Source of the DNA: Chthoniobacter flavus
GTDB taxonomy: Bacteria; Verrucomicrobiota; Verrucomicrobiia; Chthoniobacterales; Chthoniobacteraceae
Reading direction: 5' to 3'
DNA: 64,000 nt
Assembly (NCBI GenBank): GCA_945861435.1
Contig: CAMAUX010000007.1
Coordinates: 1-64,000, forward strand
Shown here: in pieces, positions 26,748 to 36,610 of the stretch
How positions within the stretch are numbered: position 1 is the first letter of the stretch
Layout of the letters: every line of letters begins with the position of its first letter
Program-made: the position numbers and the translations under genes
The notes under the pieces: generated by a model
The model's input: only the letters and a program-made list of their open reading frames with translations
The model's database searches: none
Told to the model about the DNA's origin: nothing

Positions 26748-28421
26748 ATGAGCACCGCACCCGCAGCTCCCGTCCCCATGGTCAACGTCCAGATCGATGG
26801 CGTCTGGCTCCAGTTCCCAAAGGGCACACGCCTCATCGACGCCTGCGGTCAGGCCCAGAAATTCATCCCCCGCTACTGCTACCATCCCAAGCTCAGCACA
26901 CCGGGCAACTGCCGCATGTGCCTCGTCGAAATGGGCATGCCCAAGATGGGCCCCGACCGCCAGCCCGTCCTCGGCGCAGACGGCCGCCCAGAAATAGCTT
27001 GGATCCCGCGCGCCCAAATCTCCTGCGCACAAGATGTCTCAGAGGGCATGGCCGTGCGCACCGACTCCCCCATGGTGCAGGAATGCCGCAAGGGCGTGAT
27101 GGAGTTCCTCCTCATCAACCACCCGCTCGACTGCCCCATCTGCGATCAAGCCGGCGAGTGCCGCCTCCAGGAGTTCTCCGTCGAGTACGGCAACTCCAGC
27201 TCCCGTTTCCTCGAACGCAAGGTCAAGAAACCCAAGAGCGTCGAACTCGGACCCCGCGTCACCCTCGATGCCGAACGCTGCGTGCTCTGCTCGCGCTGCA
27301 TCCGCTTCATGAAGGAAGTCGCCAAGGATGATGTCCTCGGCTTCGTCGACCGCGGAAGTTTTTCCACCATCGCCTGCCATCCCGAGCGCACCCTCGACAG
27401 CAATTACTCGCTCAACACCGTCGACATCTGCCCCGTCGGCGCTCTCACCTCCACCGACTTCCGCTTCAAGATGCGCGTCTGGTTCCTGAAGGAAACCAAG
27501 ACCATCGACATCAACGACGGCCTCGGCTCCAACATCACCGTCGGCACCCGCGAAAACAAAATCTACCGCATCACTCCGCGGGAGAACAACGACGTCAACG
27601 GCTGCTGGCTCCCAGACTCCCACCGCCTCAACTTCAAGTTCATCGCCGACCCCGCTCGCCTCACCACTCCGCAGGTGAAGGGACAACCCGTCGACTGGCG
27701 CAGCGCGCTCTCCATCACCGCCGAACTCCTCAAGGCCTACCCCAGCCAGGCCATCGCCATGATCGCCTCCGCGCGCATGACCAATGAGGAACTCTTCCTC
27801 TGCAGCCAGATCGCCAAAACGCTCCAACTCGGCGACCGCGTCGACATCCTCCCGCGCACCGGCGAACCCGATGGAATCCTCATCCCAGCCGACCGCAACC
27901 CCAACACCACCGGAGCTCGGCTCTTCCAAGTCGCCGCACCCCAACCGGGCGCCCGCCTCCCCTCCATCGCCGACCGCGTACGTTCCGGCTCCATCAAGGT
28001 GCTGATCTGCCTCGAGGACGCCACCAAGTGCGGCCTCACCCCGGAGGAACTCGCTGCCTCCAAGTGCACAGTCATCGCCATCGACATCCTTCCCAACGCA
28101 ACCACCCGCCTCGCCACCGTCCTGCTTCCGGGCAGCGGCTGGGTCGAAAAGCGCGGCTCCATGCTCAACCTCAACGACCGCCTCCAGCGCCTCAACCGCG
28201 CCCTCACCGCACCGGGTGAAGCCCGCGATGACTGGGAGATTCTCCGCGATCTCCTCCTCGCACTCGGAGGAACCCAGAACCCGGCCACCATCGAATCCCT
28301 CTTCCAATGGATGGCCTCCATCCATCCAGAGTTCTCCGGCATGAGCCTCAGCAAGATCGGCGACCTCGGTTCGCCCATTTCATCCATGGCCGCACTCCCC
28401 GCCAACGCCGCTCAATCCTGA
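26748..28421 (+). CDS. nuoG: NADH-quinone oxidoreductase subunit G
   Basis: 557 residues, short for NuoG (E. coli about 900, Thermus about 780) because the molybdopterin-oxidoreductase-like part is trimmed. The N-terminal ferredoxin domain has RYCYHP, PGNCRMCLVEM and a further Cys in QISCAQD. The His/Cys N5-type site is HPLDCPICDQAGEC. The 4Fe-4S pair is ERCVLCSRCIRF and DICPVGAL. A second domain from about residue 250 keeps the GSNITVGTRENKIYRITPRENNDVN start. It belongs to the electron-transfer chain of the peripheral arm. Five bases separate it from nuoEF. Confidence 0.95.
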   Translation: MSTAPAAPVPMVNVQIDGVWLQFPKGTRLIDACGQAQKFIPRYCYHPKLSTPGNCRMCLVEMGMPKMGPDRQPVLGADGRPEIAWIPRAQISCAQDVSEGMAVRTDSPMVQECRKGVMEFLLINHPLDCPICDQAGECRLQEFSVEYGNSSSRFLERKVKKPKSVELGPRVTLDAERCVLCSRCIRFMKEVAKDDVLGFVDRGSFSTIACHPERTLDSNYSLNTVDICPVGALTSTDFRFKMRVWFLKETKTIDINDGLGSNITVGTRENKIYRITPRENNDVNGCWLPDSHRLNFKFIADPARLTTPQVKGQPVDWRSALSITAELLKAYPSQAIAMIASARMTNEELFLCSQIAKTLQLGDRVDILPRTGEPDGILIPADRNPNTTGARLFQVAAPQPGARLPSIADRVRSGSIKVLICLEDATKCGLTPEELAASKCTVIAIDILPNATTRLATVLLPGSGWVEKRGSMLNLNDRLQRLNRALTAPGEARDDWEILRDLLLALGGTQNPATIESLFQWMASIHPEFSGMSLSKIGDLGSPISSMAALPANAAQS

Positions 28422-28425
28422 TCCC

Positions 28426-29550
28426 ATGGCACTCCTCGACTCCATCCCCTGGTTCCTGGTGTTCACCTCTCTGGGCAAGACCATCTTCTTGGTCTTCCTC
28501 GTGGTGCTCCCCATGGTCAGCTACACCGTCTACGCTGAGCGACGCGTCAGCGCCCTCATCCAAGACCGCCTCGGCCCCAACCGCACGGGGTTTCCTCTCA
28601 CTCTCCTCGGCTTCAAAAAAGACTTCTCCCCCTTCCTCGGAGGCCTCGGCCAGCCCATCGCCGACGCGGCAAAGTTCATCCTCAAGGAGGACCTTACCCC
28701 GGGCCACGTCAATAAGCCCTACTTCTGGCTCGCACCCGCGCTGGCCATGATGCCCGCACTCATCACCCTGAGCGCACTCCCCTTCGGCAGCGAGTTTATG
28801 GGGGTCAAGATGGTGGTCGCCGACATCAACGTCGGCCTCCTCTTCATGTTCGCCATCTCAAGCGTCGGCGTCTACGGCATCGTCCTCGCCGGCTGGGCAT
28901 CCAACTCCAAGTACCCCTTCCTCGGCGGCATCCGCAGCACCTCGCAGATGATCAGCTACGAGCTCTGCATGGGCCTGAGCGCCGTCCCCGTCCTTCTCGT
29001 CGCCGGCTCCACCAGCCTTTCCAAAATCATCGACTATCAGGTCCACGAAGGCTGGCTGCTGCTCCCCATCACCGACGGCAAGCTCAACCTGCGCGAACTC
29101 CTGCTGTTCCTCCCGATGGTGCTCGCCTTCATCACCTTCACCATCTCCATGTTCGCGGAGACCAACCGCCTCCCCTTCGACCTCCCGGAATCGGAGAGCG
29201 AACTCGTCGCCGGTTACCATACCGAGTACTCCTCGATGAAGTTCGCCCTGTTCTTCCTCGGCGAATACACCGCGATGATCGCAGGCTCCGCACTCACCGT
29301 CGTCCTCTTCCTCGGCGGCTGGCACCTCCCCTTCATCCCCGACGGTTCCCACGGCCCAATCTGGGGCGCCATCAACATCGCCAGCTTCTTCGGCAAAGTC
29401 GCCGTGCTCCTCTTCTTCTTCATCTGGGTGCGCTGGACCCTCCCCCGCTTCCGCTACGACCAGCTCATGAAACTCGGCTGGCTCTACCTCTTCGAGATCG
29501 CACTCGTGAACATCTTCCTCACCGCCGGCATCTTGGCATTCACCCACTAA
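28426..29550 (+). CDS. nuoH: NADH-quinone oxidoreductase subunit H
   Basis: A 374-residue membrane subunit with about eight helices, at the junction of the quinone chamber and the membrane arm. Family motifs are YAERRVSALIQDRLGPNR near the N-terminus and MFAETNRLPFDLPESESELVAGYHTEYSSM, the conserved acidic loop before the last helices. It is four bases downstream of nuoG. Confidence 0.97.
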   Translation: MALLDSIPWFLVFTSLGKTIFLVFLVVLPMVSYTVYAERRVSALIQDRLGPNRTGFPLTLLGFKKDFSPFLGGLGQPIADAAKFILKEDLTPGHVNKPYFWLAPALAMMPALITLSALPFGSEFMGVKMVVADINVGLLFMFAISSVGVYGIVLAGWASNSKYPFLGGIRSTSQMISYELCMGLSAVPVLLVAGSTSLSKIIDYQVHEGWLLLPITDGKLNLRELLLFLPMVLAFITFTISMFAETNRLPFDLPESESELVAGYHTEYSSMKFALFFLGEYTAMIAGSALTVVLFLGGWHLPFIPDGSHGPIWGAINIASFFGKVAVLLFFFIWVRWTLPRFRYDQLMKLGWLYLFEIALVNIFLTAGILAFTH

Positions 29551-29556
29551 ACAGCC

Positions 29557-30087
29557 ATGGCATACACCGTCCAACGTCCCAAGCTGACCTTCGCGGAAAA
29601 AATCTACCTGCCCAGCATCATCGCCGGACTCGCCATCACTTGGAAACACATCCGCAGGATGCTCAAGGGCGAGACCAAGGTCGTCATGCAGTATCCCGAG
29701 GAAAAATGGGACGCCCACATGCCCGAGCACTACCGCGGCGCTCCCACCCTCGTGAAGGACGACCATGACCGCGAACGCTGCGTCGCCTGCCAACTCTGCG
29801 AATTCATCTGCCCACCGCGCGCCATCCGGATCACCCCAGGCGAACTCCCCACGGAAAGCAAATTCTCCAAGGTCGAGAAATTCCCCCAAGCCTTCGAAAT
29901 CGACATGATCCGCTGCATCTACTGCGGCATGTGCGAAGAGGTCTGCCCCGAACAGGCCATCTTCCTCCGCAAAGACTACGCCATCACCGGCACCTCCCGC
30001 GCCGAAATGGTCCACGACAAGGCCAAACTCTACGAAATGGGCGGCGTCTTCGACGGCCTCGTCCACAAGTGGAACCCTGAGAAATAA
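29557..30087 (+). CDS. nuoI: NADH-quinone oxidoreductase subunit I
   Basis: A 176-residue double 4Fe-4S ferredoxin carrying clusters N6a and N6b. The motifs are CVACQLCEFICPPRAI and CIYCGMCEEVCPEQAI, with the final Cys of each followed by Pro as usual. An N-terminal amphipathic stretch docks it to the membrane arm. The gene follows nuoH by six bases. Confidence 0.96.
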   Translation: MAYTVQRPKLTFAEKIYLPSIIAGLAITWKHIRRMLKGETKVVMQYPEEKWDAHMPEHYRGAPTLVKDDHDRERCVACQLCEFICPPRAIRITPGELPTESKFSKVEKFPQAFEIDMIRCIYCGMCEEVCPEQAIFLRKDYAITGTSRAEMVHDKAKLYEMGGVFDGLVHKWNPEK

Positions 30088-30109
30088 CCGCCCCGCCGCG
30101 CACGCCCTC

Positions 30110-30607
30110 ATGTCTCCTCTGCTGTTCTGGATATTCGCCGCACTGATGCTGGTCTTCGGCATCGGCGTCATCATCAACCGCAACCCGGTCGCGAGCGCCC
30201 TCAGCCTCGTCGCCTCGTTCCTCTGCCTTGCCGCACTGTTCGTCGGCCTCAACGCCTACTTCATCGCCGTCATCCAGGTGCTCGTCTACGCGGGCGCCGT
30301 GATGGTCCTCTTCCTCTTCATCATCATGCTTCTCGATCTGCGCGAGGAGCAGCGCCGCCGCTTCAACCTCCTCGCCGTGGCCGGTGGCGCACTGGTGAGC
30401 CTCGGCTTCGTCGCCGAACTCGTCCTCGTCCTGCGCAAGTTCACCCTCGGACAGAAACCCTTCGCCCCCATCGCACAGGTCGACGACGTGCGCCAGATCG
30501 GCATGACCCTCTTCAGCACCCACAACCTCCCCCTCCAGGTCACCGGCGTGCTCATCCTCGTCGCCACCATCGGCGTCGTCGTCCTCTCCAAACGGGATCT
30601 GAAATAA
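30110..30607 (+). CDS. nuoJ: NADH-quinone oxidoreductase subunit J
   Basis: A 165-residue membrane subunit with about five helices. The signature is [25 protein letters not shown], including the pi-bulge helix typical of ND6/NuoJ. Its stop shares a base with the nuoK start (TAATG). Confidence 0.95.
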   Translation: MSPLLFWIFAALMLVFGIGVIINRNPVASALSLVASFLCLAALFVGLNAYFIAVIQVLVYAGAVMVLFLFIIMLLDLREEQRRRFNLLAVAGGALVSLGFVAELVLVLRKFTLGQKPFAPIAQVDDVRQIGMTLFSTHNLPLQVTGVLILVATIGVVVLSKRDLK

Positions 30608-30930
30608 TGAGCGTCACCCTCAACCACTACCTGCTCGCGAGCGGCCTGCTCTTCGCCATCGGCTTCTCCGGCGTGCTCCTGCGCCGCAACATCCTCACCA
30701 TCTTCATGTGCCTTGAGCTCATGCTCAACGCCGCCAACCTCTCCCTCGTCGCCTTCTCCCGCTTCAACCTCGGACCCGACGGCCTCCCAAACTACAACGC
30801 GCAAATCCTCGTCTTCTTCATCATCACAGTCGCCGCCGCCGAGGTCGCCGTCGGCCTCGCCATCATCGTCGCACTCTACCGCGCACGCCAGACCACCCAC
30901 GTCGAGGACATCAACAGCCTCAAGTTCTAA
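30607..30930 (+). CDS. nuoK: NADH-quinone oxidoreductase subunit K
   Basis: 107 residues, three helices (ND4L). It carries the conserved intramembrane Glu in [20 protein letters not shown] and the second acidic residue in [18 protein letters not shown]. It takes part in proton transfer along the membrane arm. Confidence 0.96.
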   Translation: MSVTLNHYLLASGLLFAIGFSGVLLRRNILTIFMCLELMLNAANLSLVAFSRFNLGPDGLPNYNAQILVFFIITVAAAEVAVGLAIIVALYRARQTTHVEDINSLKF

Positions 30931-30933
30931 TCC

Positions 30934-32754
30934 ATGGACCCTCACCTGCCCTGGTTCGTCCTCCTCAACCCGCTGCTCACCGCAGCGCTCATCCACCTCG
31001 CCCTGCGCAGGGCCCCGGCCGCCGCCACCGGCCTCTCCGTCCTCTCCGCCGTCCTCGGCCTCATCACAGCTATCGGAATCTGGTTCTCAGGCACCCCCTC
31101 GGCACCCATCGAAATCTCCTGGATCCAACTGGCCAGCCTCCGCATCCCCATCGGCCTCCTCGTCGATCCCCTCAGCAAGGTCATGCTCCTCGTCGTCACA
31201 GGCGTCGGAGCCCTCGTTCACATCTACTCCACGGTCTACATGGCCAAGGACGAGTCCAAGGGCCGCTTCTTCGGCAACCTCTCGCTGTTCATGTTCTCCA
31301 TGCTCGGCATCGTCCTCGCGAACAACTTCGCGATGATGTTCATCTTCTGGGAACTCGTCGGCGTCAGCTCCTACCTCCTCATCGGCCACTGGTTCACCCG
31401 CGACAGCGCCGCCGCAGCCGCCAACAAAGCCTTCCTCACCAACCGCATCGGCGACTTCGGCTTCATGCTCGGCATCCTCCTCCTCTGGAGCGCATCCGGC
31501 ACCGTCGTATTCCCAGAACTCGCCGCAAAGATCGGCTCCCTCAACCTCAGTGCCGGCTTCCTCACCGCCGCCGTCCTCCTTGTCTTCTGCGGCGCCGTCG
31601 GCAAGAGCGCCCAGCTGCCACTCCACGTCTGGCTTCCAGACGCCATGGAAGGCCCCACACCCGTCTCCGCACTCATCCATGCCGCCACCATGGTCGCAGC
31701 CGGCGTCTACATGCTGGCCCGCATCTCCTTCCTCATCACCCTCTCTCCGGCAGCTCAGAGCGTCATCGCATGGATCGGCATCCTTACCGCCGTCTTCGCC
31801 GCCCTGCTCGCCACCCAGCAGGATGACATCAAGCGCATCCTCGCCTACTCCACCCTCTCCCAGCTCGGTTACATGGTCTCAGCCATCGGCCTCGCCGCCC
31901 CAGGCGCCGCCATGTTCCATCTCTTCACCCACGCCTTCTTCAAAGCCCTCCTCTTCCTAGGCGCCGGCGCCATCATCCACGCTCTCCACCACGAGCAGAA
32001 CATCTGGAAAATGGGCGGCCTCGCCAAATCAATGCGGCTCACCTTCCTCACATTCGCCTTGGGCTACCTCGCCCTCATCGGCTGCCCGGGCCTCAGCGGC
32101 TTCTTCTCCAAGGACCTCATCCTCCTCGCCGCATGGCAGCAGAGCAAACCCGTCTTCGCCCTCGGTCTCTTCACCGCGCTGCTCACCGCCTTCTACATGA
32201 CCCGCCTCTTCGTGGTCGTCTTCCTCGGCCAGCCACGTTCCGCAGCCGCAGAGCATGGACACGACGGCCCCGTCGCAATGACCGCCCCGCTCACCCTTCT
32301 CGCCCTGCTCTCTGTAGTCGCGGGCTGGCCCTTCATCGGTCACACCCTCATGGGCCACGACCTCGCCGAAGGCCTCCACAAGATCCATGCGGGCGGCGGC
32401 GCAGAAACCGTGATGTCCCTCGCTACAGCCGCCTTCTTCGTCGGTGGCGCCATCGCACTCGCCCTCTACTCCAAAGCCAAGCGCGACCCCCTGCGCATCG
32501 CCCCGCTTCAAAACAAATTCTACATCGACGAGATCTACGCCGCGTTCATCAGCGCCACGCAGGACCTCCTTGCCTCCGTCTCCAACTGGATCGACCGCTG
32601 GATCCTCGACGGCATGCTTGTCCGCGGCCTCAGCGGCGCCACATGGGGCACAGGCTTCCTCCTCCGCTTTCTCCAGTTCGGAAACCTGCAGGCCTACGCC
32701 TTTCTCTTCGGCCTCGGCGTGGTCGTCCTCATCTACCTGATGGCCCTCCGATAA
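30934..32754 (+). CDS. nuoL: NADH-quinone oxidoreductase subunit L
   Basis: A 606-residue antiporter-like proton channel at the distal end of the membrane arm. Visible hallmarks are MFIFWELVGVSSYLLIGHW (helix 5 Glu), LPLHVWLPDAMEGPTPVSALIHAATMVAAGVYM, QDDIKRILAYSTLSQLGYM and HAFFKALLFLGAGAIIH. The long lateral helix follows at the C-terminus (FYIDEIYAAFI onward). Confidence 0.97.
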   Translation: MDPHLPWFVLLNPLLTAALIHLALRRAPAAATGLSVLSAVLGLITAIGIWFSGTPSAPIEISWIQLASLRIPIGLLVDPLSKVMLLVVTGVGALVHIYSTVYMAKDESKGRFFGNLSLFMFSMLGIVLANNFAMMFIFWELVGVSSYLLIGHWFTRDSAAAAANKAFLTNRIGDFGFMLGILLLWSASGTVVFPELAAKIGSLNLSAGFLTAAVLLVFCGAVGKSAQLPLHVWLPDAMEGPTPVSALIHAATMVAAGVYMLARISFLITLSPAAQSVIAWIGILTAVFAALLATQQDDIKRILAYSTLSQLGYMVSAIGLAAPGAAMFHLFTHAFFKALLFLGAGAIIHALHHEQNIWKMGGLAKSMRLTFLTFALGYLALIGCPGLSGFFSKDLILLAAWQQSKPVFALGLFTALLTAFYMTRLFVVVFLGQPRSAAAEHGHDGPVAMTAPLTLLALLSVVAGWPFIGHTLMGHDLAEGLHKIHAGGGAETVMSLATAAFFVGGAIALALYSKAKRDPLRIAPLQNKFYIDEIYAAFISATQDLLASVSNWIDRWILDGMLVRGLSGATWGTGFLLRFLQFGNLQAYAFLFGLGVVVLIYLMALR

Positions 32755-32773
32755 ACCGCGCATCCACCCAAGC

Positions 32774-32779
32774 AAGGAG
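32774..32779 (+). promoter_or_regulatory. Shine-Dalgarno supporting the GTG start of nuoM
   Basis: AAGGAG ends nine bases before GTG 32789. Most genes in this operon lack such a clear site, so it is useful evidence for the GTG start here. Confidence 0.6.
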
Positions 32780-32788
32780 TCCTTTCAC

Positions 32789-34261
32789 GTGCTCAACCTC
32801 ATCCTCTCCCTTCCGATCCTTGGCGCGATCGCCATCCTCCTCGGCGCACCCGCCCGCAAGACAGCCCTCGGCGTGTCCGCCGCAGGCCTCCTAGCCACGC
32901 TCATCGCCCTCATGGGCTATGACCGCGCCCAAGGTGGCTTCCAGATGGTGTACTCCTCCACCCTCGTCCAAGCCTGGGACCTCAAGTACTTGTTGGCCGC
33001 CGATGGCCTCTCCCTCGTGATGCTTCTGCTCACGAGCCTCGTCACCCTCGCCGCCGTCTGGCTCACTCCAACAATCGAACGCCGCGAAAACCTCTTCTAC
33101 GCCTGCGTGCTCCTCATCGCCGCCGGCGCCACCGGTGCCTTCGCTTCGCAGGATCTCTTCTTCTTCTACGCCTTCCACGAACTGGCACTCATCCCCACCT
33201 TCCTCCTCATCGGAATCTGGGGCAGCGGAGAGCGCCGTGCGGCCGCATGGAAGATCACCATCTACCTCGCCCTCGGAAGCTTCATCCTCCTCGTAGGCCT
33301 CGTCGACCTCTACAACGCACTCCCTGCAGAGGTTCGCACCTTCGACATGATGAAGCTTCAGAAGGCCGCATCAGCCACCCTCATCCCGGCCGCCGCACAA
33401 AGCCGCCCGTACCTCTTCCTCCTCGTCGGCTTCGGCATCCTCATCTCCCTCTTCCCCTTCCACTCCTGGGCCCCGGACGCCTACGCATCCGCTCCCACCC
33501 CCGCCGCCATGCTCCACGCCGGGGTGCTCAAAAAATTCGGCCTCTACGGCCTCATCCGTCTCGCAATCCCCCTGCTTCCCGCCGGCGCACAGCAGTGGGC
33601 ATGGCTGCTTCTCATCCTTTTGGTGGGTAACATCATTTACGTCGGCCTCGTCACCATCGCTCAACGCAGGATCGACCTCATGCTCGGCTACTCGAGCGTC
33701 ATGCACATGGGTTACATCTTCCTTGGCATCGCCTCAGCCAACGCCATCGGCCTCTCCGGCGCCGCGCTGCTCATGTTCGCCCACGGCCTCTCCATTGCCC
33801 TGCTCTTCGCAATGGCCGGCCTGCTGCGTCCACACCACGCCGGCCTCGCCTTCGACCGCTTCGGAGGCATCGGGAAAGTCGCCCCCTTCCTCGGGGCCGC
33901 CTTCGGCTGCGCAGCTTTCGCCTCCATCGGCCTCCCCGGCTTCGCCAACTTCGCCAGCGAGACCCTCGTCTTCTTCGGCGCCTTCAAACCCGCCGTGCCC
34001 GCAGAACTCACCGGAAAGTTCCAACTTGCCACCACCTTCGCTCTGTGGGGCGTCGTGATCTCCGCCGTCTACATGCTGCGCGCCTATCGCTCTGTCTTCC
34101 TCGGACCAGTCGGCAAGGGCGCCGAAGCGCTCACAGATCCAGCCGCCAACCTGCGCTGGCCCCTCATCCTCCTCCTCGCCTTCCTCCTCTACGCCGGCTT
34201 CTTCCCAGGCAACCTGCTCTCCTACCTGCAGCCCAGCATCGAAGCGCTCCTGCCCAAATAG
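32789..34261 (+). CDS. nuoM: NADH-quinone oxidoreductase subunit M
   Basis: A 490-residue antiporter-like proton channel. Hallmarks are FFYAFHELALIPTFLLIGIWG, FPFHSWAPDAYASAPTPAAMLHAGVLKKFGLYG, and IDLMLGYSSVMHMGYIFLG. Start is GTG 32789, backed by the AAGGAG site upstream. Confidence 0.96.
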   Translation: MLNLILSLPILGAIAILLGAPARKTALGVSAAGLLATLIALMGYDRAQGGFQMVYSSTLVQAWDLKYLLAADGLSLVMLLLTSLVTLAAVWLTPTIERRENLFYACVLLIAAGATGAFASQDLFFFYAFHELALIPTFLLIGIWGSGERRAAAWKITIYLALGSFILLVGLVDLYNALPAEVRTFDMMKLQKAASATLIPAAAQSRPYLFLLVGFGILISLFPFHSWAPDAYASAPTPAAMLHAGVLKKFGLYGLIRLAIPLLPAGAQQWAWLLLILLVGNIIYVGLVTIAQRRIDLMLGYSSVMHMGYIFLGIASANAIGLSGAALLMFAHGLSIALLFAMAGLLRPHHAGLAFDRFGGIGKVAPFLGAAFGCAAFASIGLPGFANFASETLVFFGAFKPAVPAELTGKFQLATTFALWGVVISAVYMLRAYRSVFLGPVGKGAEALTDPAANLRWPLILLLAFLLYAGFFPGNLLSYLQPSIEALLPK

Positions 34262-34281
34262 GCCCACTCCCTTCTCACCCC

Positions 34282-35811
34282 ATGCCTGCCCCGCTCGCTC
34301 CACTCACACTCGAAATCGTCGTCCTGCTCCTCGGGATTGTCCTCCTCGGGTTCGAGTCCTTCTCCAAAGGCGGTGACCGCGGCTGGATGGCCCGCTGGTC
34401 TGTCGCCATTCTCAGCGTCGTGTTCGCCTGGTCCTTCTTCACCACTGGCGACACCGGCGTGGATCCCTCACACGCCTTTTACTGCGCCGATCCGCTGGCC
34501 CTCTTCTTCAAGCGCATCGCTCTTCTCACCACCATCATCGTCATGGTGATCTCCCTCGAGTTCCGCCCCGTTCTCGAGAAGTTCATCCCCGGCATCCAAC
34601 CCGGCTCAGGCACCGGCGAATTCTTCGCCCTCCCAGTTTTCACCTGCGCGGGACTCATGTTCATGGCCTCGGCGGTCGACTTCCTCCTCATCTTCGTCGC
34701 CCTCGAACTGGTCACCATCAGCTTCTACGTTCTCGTCGCCTACATGCGCCGCCAGAACGCCTCCCTGGAAGCCGGCGTCAAGTACCTCATCCTCGGCGCC
34801 CTCTCCACTGGATTCCTCGTCTACGGCATCACTTGGATTTTCGGCCTCACCGGCGAGACCAACCTCGCCCGTATCACCCAAGTCCTCCCCTCTCTTCTCG
34901 CCGAAGGCGGACGACTCCACGGCAGCGAAAGCGCCCTCCTCTTCGCGCTGATGCTCCTGCTCATCGCCCTCGGATTCAAAGTCGCCGCAGCGCCCCTCCA
35001 GTTCTGGGTGCCCGACGTCTACCAAGGCGCGCCCACGCCGGTTACCGCATTCCTCTCCGTGGGTTCCAAAGCGGCAGGCTTCATCGTCCTCGCTCGCGTT
35101 CTCCAAACCGTTGTCTTCCTCCCCTCCATCGCCCCCAAAGTCCTCTCCGTACTGGGCCTGCTCGCCGTACTCACCCTCCTCTACGGCAACCTCGCCGCCC
35201 TCCCACAGGACAACCTCAAGCGCATGCTGGCCTACTCCAGCATCGGCCATGCAGGTTACCTGCTCGTCGCATTCGCGAGCATCGATCCGGCCGCAGGCAA
35301 CCTTTACAGGACGCAAACTGCTATCGGCTTCTACCTCTTCGGCTACCTCCTCATGACCCTCCTCAGCTTCCTGGTCATGACCGTCGTCTCCCGCCATTCC
35401 CGCGGCGATGACATCGTCCACTTCAACGGCCTTTCCAAGCGGTCCCCCTTCCTCGCCTTCGGCATGCTCATCGCCATGCTCTCACTTGCAGGCATCCCCT
35501 TCACCGCAGGCTTCTACGGCAAGCTCCTCGTCTTCTCCACCGCCATCGCCCGCCAAAACTTCCTCCTCGTCAGCGTCGGCATCATCACCGTCGCTGCCGG
35601 CTTTTACTTCTACCTCAAAGTCGTCAGCGCAATGTACTGGAAGGAACCCACCGAAGATCAACCCGTCACAGCCTCCGGCCTCACCAAATTCACCGTCGCC
35701 GCGCTTTGCACCGCCATCTTCTACTTCGGCATCTTCCCTCAGAGCCTCCTCTCGATGCTCCCCTCGGATAAAGCGGCCCCCGTCGCCGTCTCTCCCGCCC
35801 CGCACAAGTAG
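34282..35811 (+). CDS. nuoN: NADH-quinone oxidoreductase subunit N
   Basis: A 509-residue antiporter-like subunit next to NuoK. Hallmarks are FVALELVTISFYVLVAYMR, LQFWVPDVYQGAPTPVTAFLSVGSKAAGF, QDNLKRMLAYSSIGHAGYLL and a later GIPFTAGFYGKL. ATG 34282 is chosen, 20 bases after nuoM; the frame stays open further upstream through nuoM sequence. It is the last gene of the operon and is followed by a short GC hairpin. Confidence 0.96.
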   Translation: MPAPLAPLTLEIVVLLLGIVLLGFESFSKGGDRGWMARWSVAILSVVFAWSFFTTGDTGVDPSHAFYCADPLALFFKRIALLTTIIVMVISLEFRPVLEKFIPGIQPGSGTGEFFALPVFTCAGLMFMASAVDFLLIFVALELVTISFYVLVAYMRRQNASLEAGVKYLILGALSTGFLVYGITWIFGLTGETNLARITQVLPSLLAEGGRLHGSESALLFALMLLLIALGFKVAAAPLQFWVPDVYQGAPTPVTAFLSVGSKAAGFIVLARVLQTVVFLPSIAPKVLSVLGLLAVLTLLYGNLAALPQDNLKRMLAYSSIGHAGYLLVAFASIDPAAGNLYRTQTAIGFYLFGYLLMTLLSFLVMTVVSRHSRGDDIVHFNGLSKRSPFLAFGMLIAMLSLAGIPFTAGFYGKLLVFSTAIARQNFLLVSVGIITVAAGFYFYLKVVSAMYWKEPTEDQPVTASGLTKFTVAALCTAIFYFGIFPQSLLSMLPSDKAAPVAVSPAPHK

Positions 35812-35815
35812 CCCC

Positions 35816-35830
35816 GAGGGCACCGCCCTC
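35816..35830 (+). terminator. short GC hairpin after nuoN
   Basis: GAGGGC-ACC-GCCCTC starts four bases after the nuoN stop. There is no U tract, so it may be an RNA-end stabiliser or a weak terminator between the convergent nuoN and HNH genes. Confidence 0.35.
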
Positions 35831-35939
35831 ACCGCCGCTCACCGCGTCGTTGCGCGCCTTACTTGCGCTCAGGCGCCGGAGCCTCGCCGCATCCAGATTC
35901 GGATGCGCGCTCCTCCCCCAATCGGACCAGCGCCCTCGA

Positions 35940-36563
35940 TCACTCGCCGAGCTCCGCGTTCCAGTACGCCAGATCCACGAACTGGAGCCAGCTCTCATGC
36001 ACGCTTGCGTCGAAAGTGATGTGCAGAAACGGCCGCCACTTCGGCCTCACAGGCTTACGGATCAGCCGCATCCCCACCTCCTGCGGCGAACGGTTCGCCT
36101 TGCGCGTATTGCACGGAATGCAGGAGCACACGATGTTCTCCCAAGTCGTAGCCCCCCCCTTATCCCTCGGCACCACGTGATCCAGGTTCAGGTCCCGCCG
36201 CTCAAACACCTTCCCACAGTACTGGCAGGTGTTGTGGTCGCGCTGAAAGATGTTGTGCCTCGTAAACTTCACCTCCTTGCGCGGCACACGATCAAAAAAC
36301 ATCAGCACAATCACCCGGGGCACCCGAATCTTGAAGGAGACCGTCGGCACCATCTCCGCCTCCGGTTCCCGCTGCGACAAATCCCGCCAGCTCTCAAATG
36401 TGTGCGTCGAGTACTGGTTGTTCGCGTCGCTGTAAACCACCTGCGCATGCCCCGCAAAAAGCAGCCCGAACGCCCGCTGCGCAGAACACACATTCACCGC
36501 CTGCCAAAGACGGTTGAGCACTAGCACCTGCGTCTCCAGTAATCGGTAGCTGAGGGAATGCAT
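35940..36563 (-). CDS. HNH endonuclease family protein
   Basis: 207 residues from ATG 36563. The N-terminal LVLNRLWQAVNV...RAFGLLFAGHAQVVY segment is typical of a widespread bacterial HNH family. The HNH zinc fold is CQYCGKVFERRDLNLDHVVPRDKGG...WENIVCSCIPCNTRK, with two CxxC pairs and the catalytic His in LDHV. It is therefore a likely metal-dependent nuclease; the cellular role of this family is unclear. It is convergent with nuoN and divergent from the small-RNA region. Confidence 0.88.
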   Translation of the reverse strand: MHSLSYRLLETQVLVLNRLWQAVNVCSAQRAFGLLFAGHAQVVYSDANNQYSTHTFESWRDLSQREPEAEMVPTVSFKIRVPRVIVLMFFDRVPRKEVKFTRHNIFQRDHNTCQYCGKVFERRDLNLDHVVPRDKGGATTWENIVCSCIPCNTRKANRSPQEVGMRLIRKPVRPKWRPFLHITFDASVHESWLQFVDLAYWNAELGE

Positions 36564-36581
36564 GCCCAAGGCGTTTCCCCG

Positions 36582-36610
36582 ACCCTAGCAGCAGCCCGTG
36601 CAAGCGTCAA
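36582..36610 (-). promoter_or_regulatory. candidate promoter of the HNH gene
   Basis: On the minus strand TTGACG (complement of 36605-36610) and TAGGGT (complement of 36582-36587) are separated by exactly 17 bases, about 20 bases upstream of ATG 36563. The -35 lies inside one of two tandem 12-mers. Confidence 0.45.

Noticed and set aside
24760-26760. 666-residue minus-strand frame opposite nuoEF
   Set aside because: Shadow of a gene with intact cofactor motifs; no independent features.
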